From positions 1 through 64,000 of the forward strand of contig JADLDI010000096.1 of NCBI GenBank assembly GCA_020846745.1: a DNA stretch of 64,000 nt, written 5' to 3'. How positions within the stretch are numbered: the stretch's first letter is position 1; each line of letters begins with the position of its first letter. The DNA comes from Bryobacterales bacterium (GTDB lineage: Bacteria; Acidobacteriota; Terriglobia; Bryobacterales; Bryobacteraceae). Shown one piece after another: positions 52,377 to 60,535 of this stretch. The notes under the pieces are model-generated. The model was not told the DNA's origin and did no database searches. It saw nothing but the letters and a program-made list of their open reading frames with translations. The translations under genes were made by a program, and so were the position numbers.

Positions 52377-54317
52377 ATGTTTGATTTATTCCGCTCGCGC
52401 GCCACAACCATGCGCTATCTGCTGATAGTGCTGTTGTCGCTGGTGGCGCTTTCGATGGTTATCACCCTCATCCCCGGGTTTGGCTCGCCCAGTTACGGCA
52501 GCAGGAACGATCAGGTTTTGGCGGAAGTGGGTAGCGAGAAGGTGACCCAGCGGACGGTGGCGCAGGTGATCCAGATGCAAATGCGCAACCGGCAGATGTC
52601 GCCGGAAATCATCGGGATCATGCTGCCGCAGATTGTCAACCAGATGGTGGGCGAACTGGCTACGGCGTATGAAGCCCGGCGCATGGGGTTGACGGTGTCC
52701 GACCAGGAACTGGTGCAGGCGATTCAGGGCTTGATGCCTCACCTGTTCCAGAACGGGGAGTTCGCCGGACGCGAAGCGTATCAGGCGACGCTGGCCCAGA
52801 TGAACACGACCATTCCCGAGTTCGAATCGAAGGTCCGGCAGAACGTGCTGCTCGAAAAACTGCAGCGGATCGCGTTCGACGGCATTATCGTCTCTCCGCA
52901 GGAAGTGGACGCCGAACTGAAGCGCAAGAGCGAAAAGGTACGCTTGCAGGTGGTGAAGTTCGATCCGGAAGAAATCAAAAAGACGCTGAAGCCGACCGAC
53001 GACGAACTTCGCGAGTATTTGAAAGCGAACCAGGCGATGTTTCAGGTGCCCGCGAAGCGGACGGTGGCACTGGTGATTGTCGACGCGGATAAACTGGGCG
53101 AGTCGCTCCCGATCACCGATGCGATGGTGAAGCAGGCCTACGAAGGTCAAATGGAGCGGTGGCGTTCGCCTGAGCGCGTGAAACTGCGGCACATCCTGAT
53201 CAAGGCCGAAGCGTCGGCCTCGGCGGAAGATAAGAAGAAGGCCCGCGAAAAAGCGGAAGGGCTTTTGAAGCAGATCAAAGGCGGCGCGGACTTCGCCGAG
53301 CTGGCCAAGAAGAACTCCGAAGATCCGGGTTCGGCGCCGAAGGGCGGCGACCTCGATTGGGTGCAGCGCGGCCAGACGGTGAAGCCGTTTGAAGACGCGG
53401 CTTTCGCGCTGAAGCCCAAAGAGATCAGCAACGTAGTGGAGACCATCTTCGGCTATCACATCATCCAGGCGCTCGAGAAAGAGAACAGCCGCGTGAAGCC
53501 GTTCGACGAAGTAAAGGGCGACCTGCTGACCGAGCTGCGCAAGCGCCAACTGTTCGACAAAATGCCCGCCGTTGCGGACCAGGCTCGCGCCGAGATCGTG
53601 AAAAATCCCAGCCAGGCCGAGGAAGTTGCCAAGAAATTGAACCTCACCTTCGCCAAGGCCGAGAAGGTCGGCCCCGGCAGCGATTATCCGGTGATCGGCA
53701 AGAACCAGGAACTCGATCAACAACTGGCGGCGGTGGCCAAGGGCGGCGTAACTCCCGTGGTACAGACTGCGGATAACAAGCTGATCATCGGCAGCGTGCT
53801 CGATGTGTTTCCCGCGCGGCCCGGCGATTTGAACGAGGTCCGCGAGCAGGTGAAAGCGGCCTATCTGGGCAAGAAGGCCGCGGACCTTGCCGAAGAGCGC
53901 AGCAAGGCTTTCGAAACCAAGCTGAAGGCGAACAACAACGACTTGGCTAAGACAGCCAAGGAGATGAACGTCAAGCTTGTCGACACCGGCGAATTCGAGC
54001 GCGGCGGCCAGATGAAGGACGTCGGCCCGGCCGCTTACTTTGGGGAACAGCCGTGGGTCAGCCCGGTGGGCGCAGTGGTTGGTCCGTATCGTGTCAGCTC
54101 GACGCCTTACTGGTTCAAAGTAGTGGCCAAGAAAGAAGGCGATCCGGCTTCGCTGCAGAACGAACGCCAGGCGGTGGTTTCGGCGATCAAAGAGAAGAAA
54201 CTGCGCGAGCGCCGCGACCTGTTCGAAGAGGGCATCCTCAGCCGGCTGAAGGCCGACGGCAAGGTGACGGTCCACGACGACGCTATCAAGCGGATGGCTT
54301 CCTCGTATCGGGGCTAG
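52377..54317 (+). CDS. PpiD/SurA-like peptidyl-prolyl isomerase
   Basis: A 646-aa inner-membrane-anchored protein. The N terminus FDLFRSRATTMRYLLIVLL with a single membrane helix (about 12-36) is the PpiD arrangement. A SurA-type N-terminal chaperone region (about 50-210) and one parvulin domain (about 263-365; LRHILIKAEASA, then GGDLDWVQRGQTVKPFE, then GYHIIQALEKE) follow, with a long C-terminal part. PpiD works at the periplasmic face near the Sec translocon, helping folding of exported proteins. That suits a genome rich in secreted proteins. Confidence 0.88.
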   Translation: MFDLFRSRATTMRYLLIVLLSLVALSMVITLIPGFGSPSYGSRNDQVLAEVGSEKVTQRTVAQVIQMQMRNRQMSPEIIGIMLPQIVNQMVGELATAYEARRMGLTVSDQELVQAIQGLMPHLFQNGEFAGREAYQATLAQMNTTIPEFESKVRQNVLLEKLQRIAFDGIIVSPQEVDAELKRKSEKVRLQVVKFDPEEIKKTLKPTDDELREYLKANQAMFQVPAKRTVALVIVDADKLGESLPITDAMVKQAYEGQMERWRSPERVKLRHILIKAEASASAEDKKKAREKAEGLLKQIKGGADFAELAKKNSEDPGSAPKGGDLDWVQRGQTVKPFEDAAFALKPKEISNVVETIFGYHIIQALEKENSRVKPFDEVKGDLLTELRKRQLFDKMPAVADQARAEIVKNPSQAEEVAKKLNLTFAKAEKVGPGSDYPVIGKNQELDQQLAAVAKGGVTPVVQTADNKLIIGSVLDVFPARPGDLNEVREQVKAAYLGKKAADLAEERSKAFETKLKANNNDLAKTAKEMNVKLVDTGEFERGGQMKDVGPAAYFGEQPWVSPVGAVVGPYRVSSTPYWFKVVAKKEGDPASLQNERQAVVSAIKEKKLRERRDLFEEGILSRLKADGKVTVHDDAIKRMASSYRG

Positions 54318-54332
54318 TTTAAAGCTCCGGTC

Positions 54333-54977
54333 ATGATCCAAACCGTACTGGAGTTCCTCCGGACACTCACCACTCCGGAGAAGCTGATCGCACTGCTGAC
54401 CACCGTCTTCAGCGGCTGGCTCGGCTATGCGTTGCTCGCAGCGATTGTTTTCTCGGAAACCGGTCTGCTGATCGGTTTCTTCCTTCCCGGCGACTCGCTC
54501 CTGTTCACGGTGGGCGTCGTGGCCGGCGCCGGCGAACTGAATATCTATCTCATCAACTTAGTGCTAATGGCCGCGGCGATTATCGGCGACGCCGTCGGCT
54601 ACCAGTTAGGCCGCCGCGCGGGCATGGCCGTCTTCAACAAGCCCGATTCGAAACTGTTCCACAAAGATCACCTGCGCCGTACGCAGGAGTTCTATCTGAA
54701 GCACGGCGGCAAGACGATCATCTACGCCCGCTTCATCCCCATCGTGCGGACGTTTGCGCCCTTTGTCGCCGGCATCGCCGAGATGGGATACATCCGGTTC
54801 CTGACATTTAATATCTTCGGCGGCATCGGATGGGTGGCGCTGCTGACCACATTGGGATACACGCTGGGCAGCCAGCCGCTGGTGCGCGCACATTTTGAAA
54901 AGTTTATTCTCGGGATCATCTTTGTGTCGGTTGTGCCGGTACTGATTGAGATAGTGAAGGCGCGCCGAGGCAGATAA
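54333..54977 (+). CDS. DedA-family membrane protein
   Basis: A 214-aa protein with several membrane helices. FSETGLLIGFFLPGDSLLFTVG near residue 40, GDAVGYQLGRRAG near 86 and RFIPIVRTFAPFVAGIAEM near 130 are the DedA (SNARE-associated/VTT) motifs, including the conserved Arg and Pro residues of the re-entrant loops. Family members are linked to undecaprenyl phosphate or phospholipid translocation and membrane homeostasis. It follows the PpiD-like gene by 15 nt and may be co-transcribed. Confidence 0.92.
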   Translation: MIQTVLEFLRTLTTPEKLIALLTTVFSGWLGYALLAAIVFSETGLLIGFFLPGDSLLFTVGVVAGAGELNIYLINLVLMAAAIIGDAVGYQLGRRAGMAVFNKPDSKLFHKDHLRRTQEFYLKHGGKTIIYARFIPIVRTFAPFVAGIAEMGYIRFLTFNIFGGIGWVALLTTLGYTLGSQPLVRAHFEKFILGIIFVSVVPVLIEIVKARRGR

Positions 54978-54978
54978 C

Positions 54979-55010
54979 TTTGATGCCCGCCAGCTTTGAT
55001 GCCTGCTAGC
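54979..55010. repeat. Tandem 16-nt duplication
   Basis: TTTGATGCCxGCxAGC occurs twice in a row (54979-54994 and 54995-55010) with two differences. It lies immediately after the DedA stop in the gap before the convergent TIR-domain gene. Confidence 0.6.
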
Positions 55011-55046
55011 TTTCGCGGCCGCAGGCCTTGGGCGTGTAGCTGAACG

Positions 55047-56030
55047 TTACGCGTGGGCCGTCATGGCCTTGGCGATACATACGACATAGAACGTCACGGC
55101 GGCGACTACAACCTCTTCCTTTTCGACATACGCATCGGGCGGACCGTCATCAGGCGCTTTGGTCACCGTCTTCAGCAGATGCGACACCCAGGAGATATCG
55201 TCAGTTACTAACTCCGCCGTGATCTCGTGCTTGCCGAAAGCCCGTGCGCGGAACGACAGCGAAACCACGCCGCTGTTATCGTGGGGCGGCAACAGCATGG
55301 TCTTACTGCCGTCGTCGAACTCCAACGTGTCCGACTTGATCCGCAATTGGAGTTGCAATCCGCTGCCGCGTACCGGGATTGAAAACGGAGAGGAAGTCCG
55401 GATGTCGAGTTCATCGTAATCGGGCTCGTTTTCAATCAACATGCCGAGGCCGCCGGAACCGGCGGTGCGGACCATGGTGCGTACGGAGTGGGTTTCCCCA
55501 TAGGGCACCTCGCGCGGCACCGCCGCATCGAGCACGCGCCGGCTCCACGTTTCAGCGGGCGCCGCCGGCTTCGACGGCTCGCGCGTTCCCGCTTCGAGCG
55601 ATTCGATGACACGGGTCAGTTCCTCGCCCACGTGTTCAAGCGCTTCGTCGAGGGTATCCCAGGTGGAGACCGGTTTCGCGTTCACGGGAATCACGTTGAG
55701 GTGAGAGAAACCGGCTATCTTCCAGTTACAAGGCCGGATAAGAACGGGCACGACGGCGCACGACCCGTTACGCTGCCGCTCCAAGGCGCGTGTCATCTCT
55801 TTGTGGCAGTAATCGGATTGGATGAAATCGCGCGAGACGAGCAATATGACCAGTTGGGAGCGGTCGAGTTCCCGCTCAATCGCCTGTTCCCATTCGACGC
55901 CCGCGCGTTCACGGCGGTCCCACCATTCCTCGATGCGGCGCTGGTGGCGCAAGGCGGCGATGCTGCTGCGAGTCTCGTCGAGATACTTCGCATCTTCGCG
56001 AGCGTAGCTGTAGAAGATCCGCACTCCCAT
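55047..56030 (-). CDS. TIR-domain protein
   Basis: A 327-aa protein from ATG 56030; the longer frame overlaps the upstream PAP2 gene and lacks similarity. Residues 1-140 form a TIR domain: VRIFYSYAREDAKYLDE at the start, LVILLVSRDFIQSDYCHKEM near 63 with the Glu expected to be catalytic in NAD-cleaving TIRs, then VPVLIRPCNW. The C-terminal half (about 165-327) looks like a beta-rich domain of unknown type. TIR proteins act in NAD hydrolysis, signalling and anti-phage defence. No other defence genes are near. A TATACT box lies 8 nt before the start, suggesting a leaderless transcript. Confidence 0.82.
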   Translation of the reverse strand: MGVRIFYSYAREDAKYLDETRSSIAALRHQRRIEEWWDRRERAGVEWEQAIERELDRSQLVILLVSRDFIQSDYCHKEMTRALERQRNGSCAVVPVLIRPCNWKIAGFSHLNVIPVNAKPVSTWDTLDEALEHVGEELTRVIESLEAGTREPSKPAAPAETWSRRVLDAAVPREVPYGETHSVRTMVRTAGSGGLGMLIENEPDYDELDIRTSSPFSIPVRGSGLQLQLRIKSDTLEFDDGSKTMLLPPHDNSGVVSLSFRARAFGKHEITAELVTDDISWVSHLLKTVTKAPDDGPPDAYVEKEEVVVAAVTFYVVCIAKAMTAHA

Positions 56031-56038
56031 GGAGGGGA

Positions 56039-56044
56039 AGTATA
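56039..56044 (-). promoter_or_regulatory. -10-like box before the TIR gene
   Basis: TATACT on the minus strand ends 8 nt before ATG 56030. No Shine-Dalgarno sequence is visible between, consistent with leaderless translation. It overlaps the end of the PAP2 gene upstream. Confidence 0.4.
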
Positions 56045-56935
56045 TCACCGGGAGCCGGCAACCCACCGCGTTGCCAGCGCCGCTCCTACCGCGATTGCGA
56101 ATCCTGCAAGGGCGTCGACCAGGTAATGGTAACGGCCGTAGACGGTGGATGTCGCGATCAGCGTTGCCAGCGCTGCCATGAAGCGCCATGGCCATTGGCG
56201 GCGGGTCAGAAATCGCCGTAGCCCGAAAGCGGCGGAAAACGCGGAGGAGACGTGCGCGGACGGAAACACCGAGGTGTGGATGCCCCAGTTGCCTAACAGC
56301 CAGTAATTGAAGGCGCGGAAGACTGGCCGATAGGTGGGCAGGTCCTCATTCGGAAAAACGGTGCGCGGCGGCTCCGACGGGAAGTATGGGAACAGGGCGT
56401 ATGCCGCGAAGGTTCCAAGAAGCAAACAAAACAGAAAAGCTGGGATCTTGCGGCCCTCGTCGTGCGCATAAAGGAATATCAGCGAAATGACACCGGTCGC
56501 GTACACGAGTGTGTAGGCGATCTCGAGAACGATCGGGATCGCCGGACCGAGCGACTCGAGCACTGCCCGGAAGTGCGCGCTGTCGAGCAGCCAGCGGTCC
56601 CACACGACCCACGACTGCTCCAGGTCAGTCGACTGGTGCGGCAGCGCGAACCAGCCCATTTCCTTGTAGCCCGTCAGCATGAGCGCGAGCATCAGGAAGT
56701 TGTGGACAACGTAGTGCCAGCGCCGCGTCAAAAGCAGCCGCGAAAACAGAAACGCCACCACCACCGTATTCACGAGCAGCGTGCGTACGGTGATGTGTTG
56801 TTCCACCGGCAACACGAGGGCAAGCACCGTGGTATAGCCGAAATACGCAAGCGCAACCCAATCAACCGGCCGGAGTTCACGCCACACTGTACGCAACACT
56901 GCACGCCGCACTGCACGCCACACTGCACGCCACAA
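56045..56935 (-). CDS. PAP2-superfamily membrane phosphatase
   Basis: A 296-aa integral membrane protein with about six hydrophobic segments. The phosphatase motifs SVFPSAHVSSAF (about residue 222) and GRYHYLVDALAG (about 265) are the C-terminal two of the PAP2 signature, as in the inositol-phosphoceramide synthase/phosphatase branch. It may act on lipid phosphates or transfer phospho-head-groups. The predicted N terminus (MWRAVWRAV) is encoded by a 12-nt tandem repeat, and the TTG start at 56935 is uncertain; a GTG further in is possible. The TIR gene follows on the same strand. Confidence 0.8.
   Translation of the reverse strand: MWRAVWRAVRRAVLRTVWRELRPVDWVALAYFGYTTVLALVLPVEQHITVRTLLVNTVVVAFLFSRLLLTRRWHYVVHNFLMLALMLTGYKEMGWFALPHQSTDLEQSWVVWDRWLLDSAHFRAVLESLGPAIPIVLEIAYTLVYATGVISLIFLYAHDEGRKIPAFLFCLLLGTFAAYALFPYFPSEPPRTVFPNEDLPTYRPVFRAFNYWLLGNWGIHTSVFPSAHVSSAFSAAFGLRRFLTRRQWPWRFMAALATLIATSTVYGRYHYLVDALAGFAIAVGAALATRWVAGSR
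56884..56931 (-). repeat. Four tandem 12-nt repeats at the PAP2 gene start
   Basis: Four units of the form xCACTGxACGCx occupy 56884-56931 in exact register. They translate as the four-residue pattern WRAV, RRAV, LRTV at the N terminus of the PAP2 protein. Copy number could vary between strains without breaking the frame. Confidence 0.75.
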
Positions 56936-56966
56936 TCACCGTTACGATATCATCCCCGGCGAGGGT

Positions 56967-56972
56967 TACAAT
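56967..56972 (+). promoter_or_regulatory. -10-like box before the tandem-VOC gene
   Basis: TACAAT ends 10 nt before ATG 56983. The short gap again implies a very short leader. No matching -35 is obvious. Confidence 0.35.
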
Positions 56973-56982
56973 AATCGTCGCC

Positions 56983-57822
56983 ATGCGACGGCTTCTTCTT
57001 CTCTGTGCGGCTATCTCGACCATCGTGGCCGCCGCCGACCTCCCCATCACCGGCCTCGCCTATGTCCGCTACAAAGTGTCGGATTTAGAAAAGGCGAAGG
57101 CTTTCTACACGGGCGTCCTCGGCTATGAGCAGGCCTTTGAGCAGAACGGCGTGGTCGCGTTTCAAATCAACGACAGCCAGTTTGTCGAGATCGCCGCGGG
57201 ATTGGGGGATGAGGACGAGCGGCTGGACCATGTGGCTTTCGAGGTTTCTGACCTCTACACCATGCGGGTTGAGTTGAACCGGCGCGGCGTGCCGGCGCCT
57301 ATCCCGCAGACCACTCCGGCGGGCGACCGTGCCATTGCGGTGAACGATCCCGACGGCCATCGCATTCTGTTCGTGCAGTACATGCCGGGCTCGATGCACC
57401 GCAAGCCGCCGGCAGCGGGCGGAGGGCGGCGCATTTCCAGCCATTTGATGCACACCGGAGTGTCGGTCGAAATCGAAGCACGGTCGATGGCTTTCTATCG
57501 CGACAAACTGGGGTTTCAGGAGATCTGGCGCGGCGGCCCTGAAAAGCAGCCCATACGGTGGATCAACCTGAAAGCGCCGGGTGGGCGCGGCGACTATATC
57601 GAACTCATGCTCCACGACACGCCACCCACGCGGCAGCAACTCGGTTCCATGCATCACATCTGCCTGGAAGTGCCCGCGATACAGGCGGCGCGGAAGGAAG
57701 TGATGGCGCGCGGCGTCAAAGACGCGCAAGCCCGCATCGGCCGCAACCGGCGCCGGCAACTCAACCTATTTGATCCGGACGGAACGCGCACGGAATTAAT
57801 GGAGCCCAAAGCGGTAGATTAA
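56983..57822 (+). CDS. Secreted tandem-VOC (glyoxalase-fold) protein
   Basis: A 279-aa protein with a signal peptide (1-18) and two vicinal-oxygen-chelate domains. The first (about 22-130) has ITGLAYVRYKVSDLEKAKAFYTGVLGYE; the second (about 150-270) has GVSVEIEARSMAFYRDKLGFQEIW and ends FDPDGTRTELMEP. This arrangement is common in extracytoplasmic acidobacterial proteins, probably as a lyase, epimerase or dioxygenase-like enzyme of unknown substrate. Two Gfo/Idh/MocA genes follow, suggesting a sugar-modification context. Confidence 0.83.
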   Translation: MRRLLLLCAAISTIVAAADLPITGLAYVRYKVSDLEKAKAFYTGVLGYEQAFEQNGVVAFQINDSQFVEIAAGLGDEDERLDHVAFEVSDLYTMRVELNRRGVPAPIPQTTPAGDRAIAVNDPDGHRILFVQYMPGSMHRKPPAAGGGRRISSHLMHTGVSVEIEARSMAFYRDKLGFQEIWRGGPEKQPIRWINLKAPGGRGDYIELMLHDTPPTRQQLGSMHHICLEVPAIQAARKEVMARGVKDAQARIGRNRRRQLNLFDPDGTRTELMEPKAVD

Positions 57823-57852
57823 GAATTGAGAGAAAGGAATCCTCGAACATCG

Positions 57853-59181
57853 ATGAGTACAACCCGGCGTGTGTTCCTTCAGGCCTCCGGTGGTGTGGCC
57901 GCTGCCGGTTCCCAAGTGAAAACGGTTGCCGCAAACGACAAGGTGCAAATTGCACTGATCGGCGCCGGCGGCATGGGGACCGGAGATGTGCAATCGTCAC
58001 TGGCCGTTGGCGGCACACACCTGGTCGCCGTGGCCGACGTGTATGAGGGCCGGCTGACCGCGGCGAAAGAGAAGTGGGGCAACCACCTGTTCACCACGCG
58101 CGACTATCGCGAAGTCCTCGCCCGCAAAGATGTTGACGCCGTCATCATCGCCACGCCGGACCACTGGCATTCGCGCATCGCCGTTGACGCGATGAAGGCG
58201 GGTAAAGACGTCTACTGCGAAAAGCCGATGATCCAGCAGACTGCCGACGGTAAAGAAATGGTCGAGACCGAAAAGGCCACCAAGCGCATACTGCAGGTGG
58301 GCAGCCAGCGCGTTTCTTCCATCGTTTATAAGAAAGCGCAGGAGTTGCTGAAGGCCGGCGCGGTCGGCGGGTTCAACATGATCGAAGCCTGGTGGGACCG
58401 CAATTCCGCCATCGGCGCCTGGCAGTATTCCATCCCGCCCGATGCTTCCCCCGCCAACATCGATTGGGACCGCTTCCTCGGCCGCGCCCCCAAACTCCCG
58501 TTCGAACCCATGCGCCTCTTCCGCTGGCGCAATTACAAGGACTACGGCACGGGCGTCGCCGGCGACCTGTTCGTCCACCTGTTTTCGGGCATGCACTTCA
58601 TTACCGGCGCCATCGGACCGACGCGCGTTTATGCCACCGGCGGATTGCGCTTCTGGAACGACGGCCGCGACGTGCCCGACGTGATGCTCGGGCTATTCGA
58701 TTATCCGAAAACCGATCTGCATCCCGAGTTCACGCTGATGCTGCGCGTCAACTTCGTCGACGGCGGCGGCGGCAGCCACGTCTTCCGCTTCGTCGGCAGC
58801 GAAGGCGTGATGACCATCGGCAACGGCGTGACTCTCGAAAAGCAGCCACGCCAGGCGGAACCCGGTTACACCATCGATACCTTCCCCCAGAAGGTGCAGG
58901 ACCAGTTCCTCGCCGAATACCGCCACAAGTACCCGCCCGTGCGCCAAACGGCGGACTCGATCCGCCCCCGCGCGGTCGAGAAGTTTTCGCCGCCGCCGGG
59001 TTATGACGACCATCGCGACCACCACCGCAACTTCATCGAAGCGGTGCGCACGCGCCACGCGGTGGTGGAAGATGCCACGTTCGGGCTGCGGGCGGCGGGT
59101 CCGGCGGTGCTATCGAACGTGAGTTACTTTGAGCGCCGGGCCGTTCAGTGGGATCCGGTCAGCATGACTGTGCAGGGTTGA
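57853..59181 (+). CDS. Gfo/Idh/MocA oxidoreductase with TAT signal
   Basis: A 442-aa protein from ATG 57853. A twin-arginine signal TRRVFLQASGGVAAAG (residues 4-19) predicts export in folded form. The Rossmann motif IGAGGMGTG (about 38) and the catalytic-site EKPM (about residue 126, CEKPMIQQ) follow. The C-terminal domain has YGTGVAGDLFVHLFSGMHFITG. Secreted family members oxidise sugar hydroxyls to keto groups, for example in the 3-keto-glycoside route. It lies 17 nt before a close paralogue that has no signal. Confidence 0.9.
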   Translation: MSTTRRVFLQASGGVAAAGSQVKTVAANDKVQIALIGAGGMGTGDVQSSLAVGGTHLVAVADVYEGRLTAAKEKWGNHLFTTRDYREVLARKDVDAVIIATPDHWHSRIAVDAMKAGKDVYCEKPMIQQTADGKEMVETEKATKRILQVGSQRVSSIVYKKAQELLKAGAVGGFNMIEAWWDRNSAIGAWQYSIPPDASPANIDWDRFLGRAPKLPFEPMRLFRWRNYKDYGTGVAGDLFVHLFSGMHFITGAIGPTRVYATGGLRFWNDGRDVPDVMLGLFDYPKTDLHPEFTLMLRVNFVDGGGGSHVFRFVGSEGVMTIGNGVTLEKQPRQAEPGYTIDTFPQKVQDQFLAEYRHKYPPVRQTADSIRPRAVEKFSPPPGYDDHRDHHRNFIEAVRTRHAVVEDATFGLRAAGPAVLSNVSYFERRAVQWDPVSMTVQG

Positions 59182-59198
59182 GATAGGAGATTCTTTAG

Positions 59199-60467
59199 AT
59201 GCCATTCGCAAAGAACGATCACATCCAGATTGCGACCATCGGCGTAGGCGGCATGGGCAGCGGCGACACGCAAATGGCCCAGCAGATTCCCGGCGTCAAG
59301 TTGATGGCCGTGGCCGACTTGTACGACGGCCGGCTGGAGCGCGCAAAAGAAAAGTGGGGCGCCGATATCGCCACCACCCGCGATTACCGCGAGATTCTGG
59401 CGCGCAAAGATGTCGACGCCGTCATCATCGGCACTTCCGACCACTATCACGCGCAGATATCGATCGATGCCATGAACGCGGGCAAAGATGTCTACTGCGA
59501 AAAGCCCATGGTCCAGAAAATCGAGCAGGGCCATGCCGTGTGGGAAACGCAAAAGAAGACTGGGCGCATCCTCCAAGTCGGCTCGCAATATGCCAGTTCG
59601 ATGGTGTTCCAGAAGGCGCGCGAACTGTTTAAGCAAGGCGCGATCGGCCAGTTGAATCTCGTTGAAGCCTGGCTCGACCGGTCCACCGCCATCGGCGCCT
59701 GGCAGTATTCCATTCCCCCCGACGCGAATCCCGAGAGAGTCGATTGGGACCGCTACGTCGCCATCACAAAGAAGCGCCCGTTCGACGCCAAGCGTTTCTT
59801 CCGCTGGCGCAATTATCAGGACTACGGCACCGGCGTGGCCGGCGACTTATATGTCCACTTACTAACCGGACTGCACGTTGTTACCGGCTCGATGGGGCCA
59901 AGGCGCGTCTATTCGACAGGCGGCACGCGCTTCTGGCTCGACGAGCGCGACGTGGCCGATGTCACGCTCGCGTTGGTGGACTATCCCAAAACCGAACAGC
60001 ATCCCGAGTTCACCCTGGCGCTCCGCGTGAACCTGGCTTCCGGTGGATCCATTGAAGGCTTCGGCGTCCGCTTCGTCGGCAGCGAAGGCGTCATGACGGT
60101 TGGCTATACCACCTTGACTCTCCAACGCCATCCGCGCGAAACCGAACCCGGCTATACCATCGGCACCTTTCCCAAGGCCGTGCAGGAGCAGTTCCTCAAG
60201 GATTACAACGCCAAGTATCCCAAGGGCAAGCCGAACGCCGACGCCATGCGTCCCGACCGCGAAGACGTCTTCTCGCCCCCGCGCGACCATTCTCCGCACC
60301 TCGAACATCACCGCAACTTCTACAACGCCATCCGGTCGCGCAATCCGTTCTTCGAAGATGCGGAATTCGGGCTGCGCACCGCCGGTCCGGCGCTACTCTG
60401 CAACCATTCCTACTACGAACACAAAATCTGCGAGTGGGATCCGAAGTCGCTCAAGCGGACGGCATAA
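59199..60467 (+). CDS. Gfo/Idh/MocA oxidoreductase, cytoplasmic-looking paralogue
   Basis: A 422-aa paralogue of the preceding gene; AGGAGA lies about 9 nt before the ATG. The Rossmann motif IGVGGMGSG starts near residue 15 and the CEKPM site is about residue 102. Large parts align closely with the first copy, such as IGAWQYSIPPDA. It lacks the twin-arginine signal, so the pair may have one exported and one internal member, or this copy may use a co-exported partner. The pair probably works on the same or related sugars. Confidence 0.9.
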   Translation: MPFAKNDHIQIATIGVGGMGSGDTQMAQQIPGVKLMAVADLYDGRLERAKEKWGADIATTRDYREILARKDVDAVIIGTSDHYHAQISIDAMNAGKDVYCEKPMVQKIEQGHAVWETQKKTGRILQVGSQYASSMVFQKARELFKQGAIGQLNLVEAWLDRSTAIGAWQYSIPPDANPERVDWDRYVAITKKRPFDAKRFFRWRNYQDYGTGVAGDLYVHLLTGLHVVTGSMGPRRVYSTGGTRFWLDERDVADVTLALVDYPKTEQHPEFTLALRVNLASGGSIEGFGVRFVGSEGVMTVGYTTLTLQRHPRETEPGYTIGTFPKAVQEQFLKDYNAKYPKGKPNADAMRPDREDVFSPPRDHSPHLEHHRNFYNAIRSRNPFFEDAEFGLRTAGPALLCNHSYYEHKICEWDPKSLKRTA

Positions 60468-60490
60468 TTCGCGAGTTGCCCGAAACAACG

Positions 60491-60523
60491 GCGCGGGAGA
60501 AAACACCGCCCTTTCTCCCGCGC
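60491..60523. terminator. Bidirectional terminator between convergent genes
   Basis: GCGCGGGAGAAA (60491-60502) pairs perfectly with TTTCTCCCGCGC (60512-60523) across a 9-nt loop. The 12-bp stem lies midway between the Gfo/Idh stop (60467) and the GH95 stop (60536), serving both strands. An AT-rich tract follows on the plus side. Confidence 0.8.
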
Positions 60524-60535
60524 TCTACTAATTAA

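Noticed and set aside
52386-54341. 651-codon open frame antisense to the PpiD-like gene
   Set aside because: Composition (His/Arg/Leu-rich, no motifs) is typical of a shadow of a high-GC gene; the plus strand encodes a clear parvulin protein.
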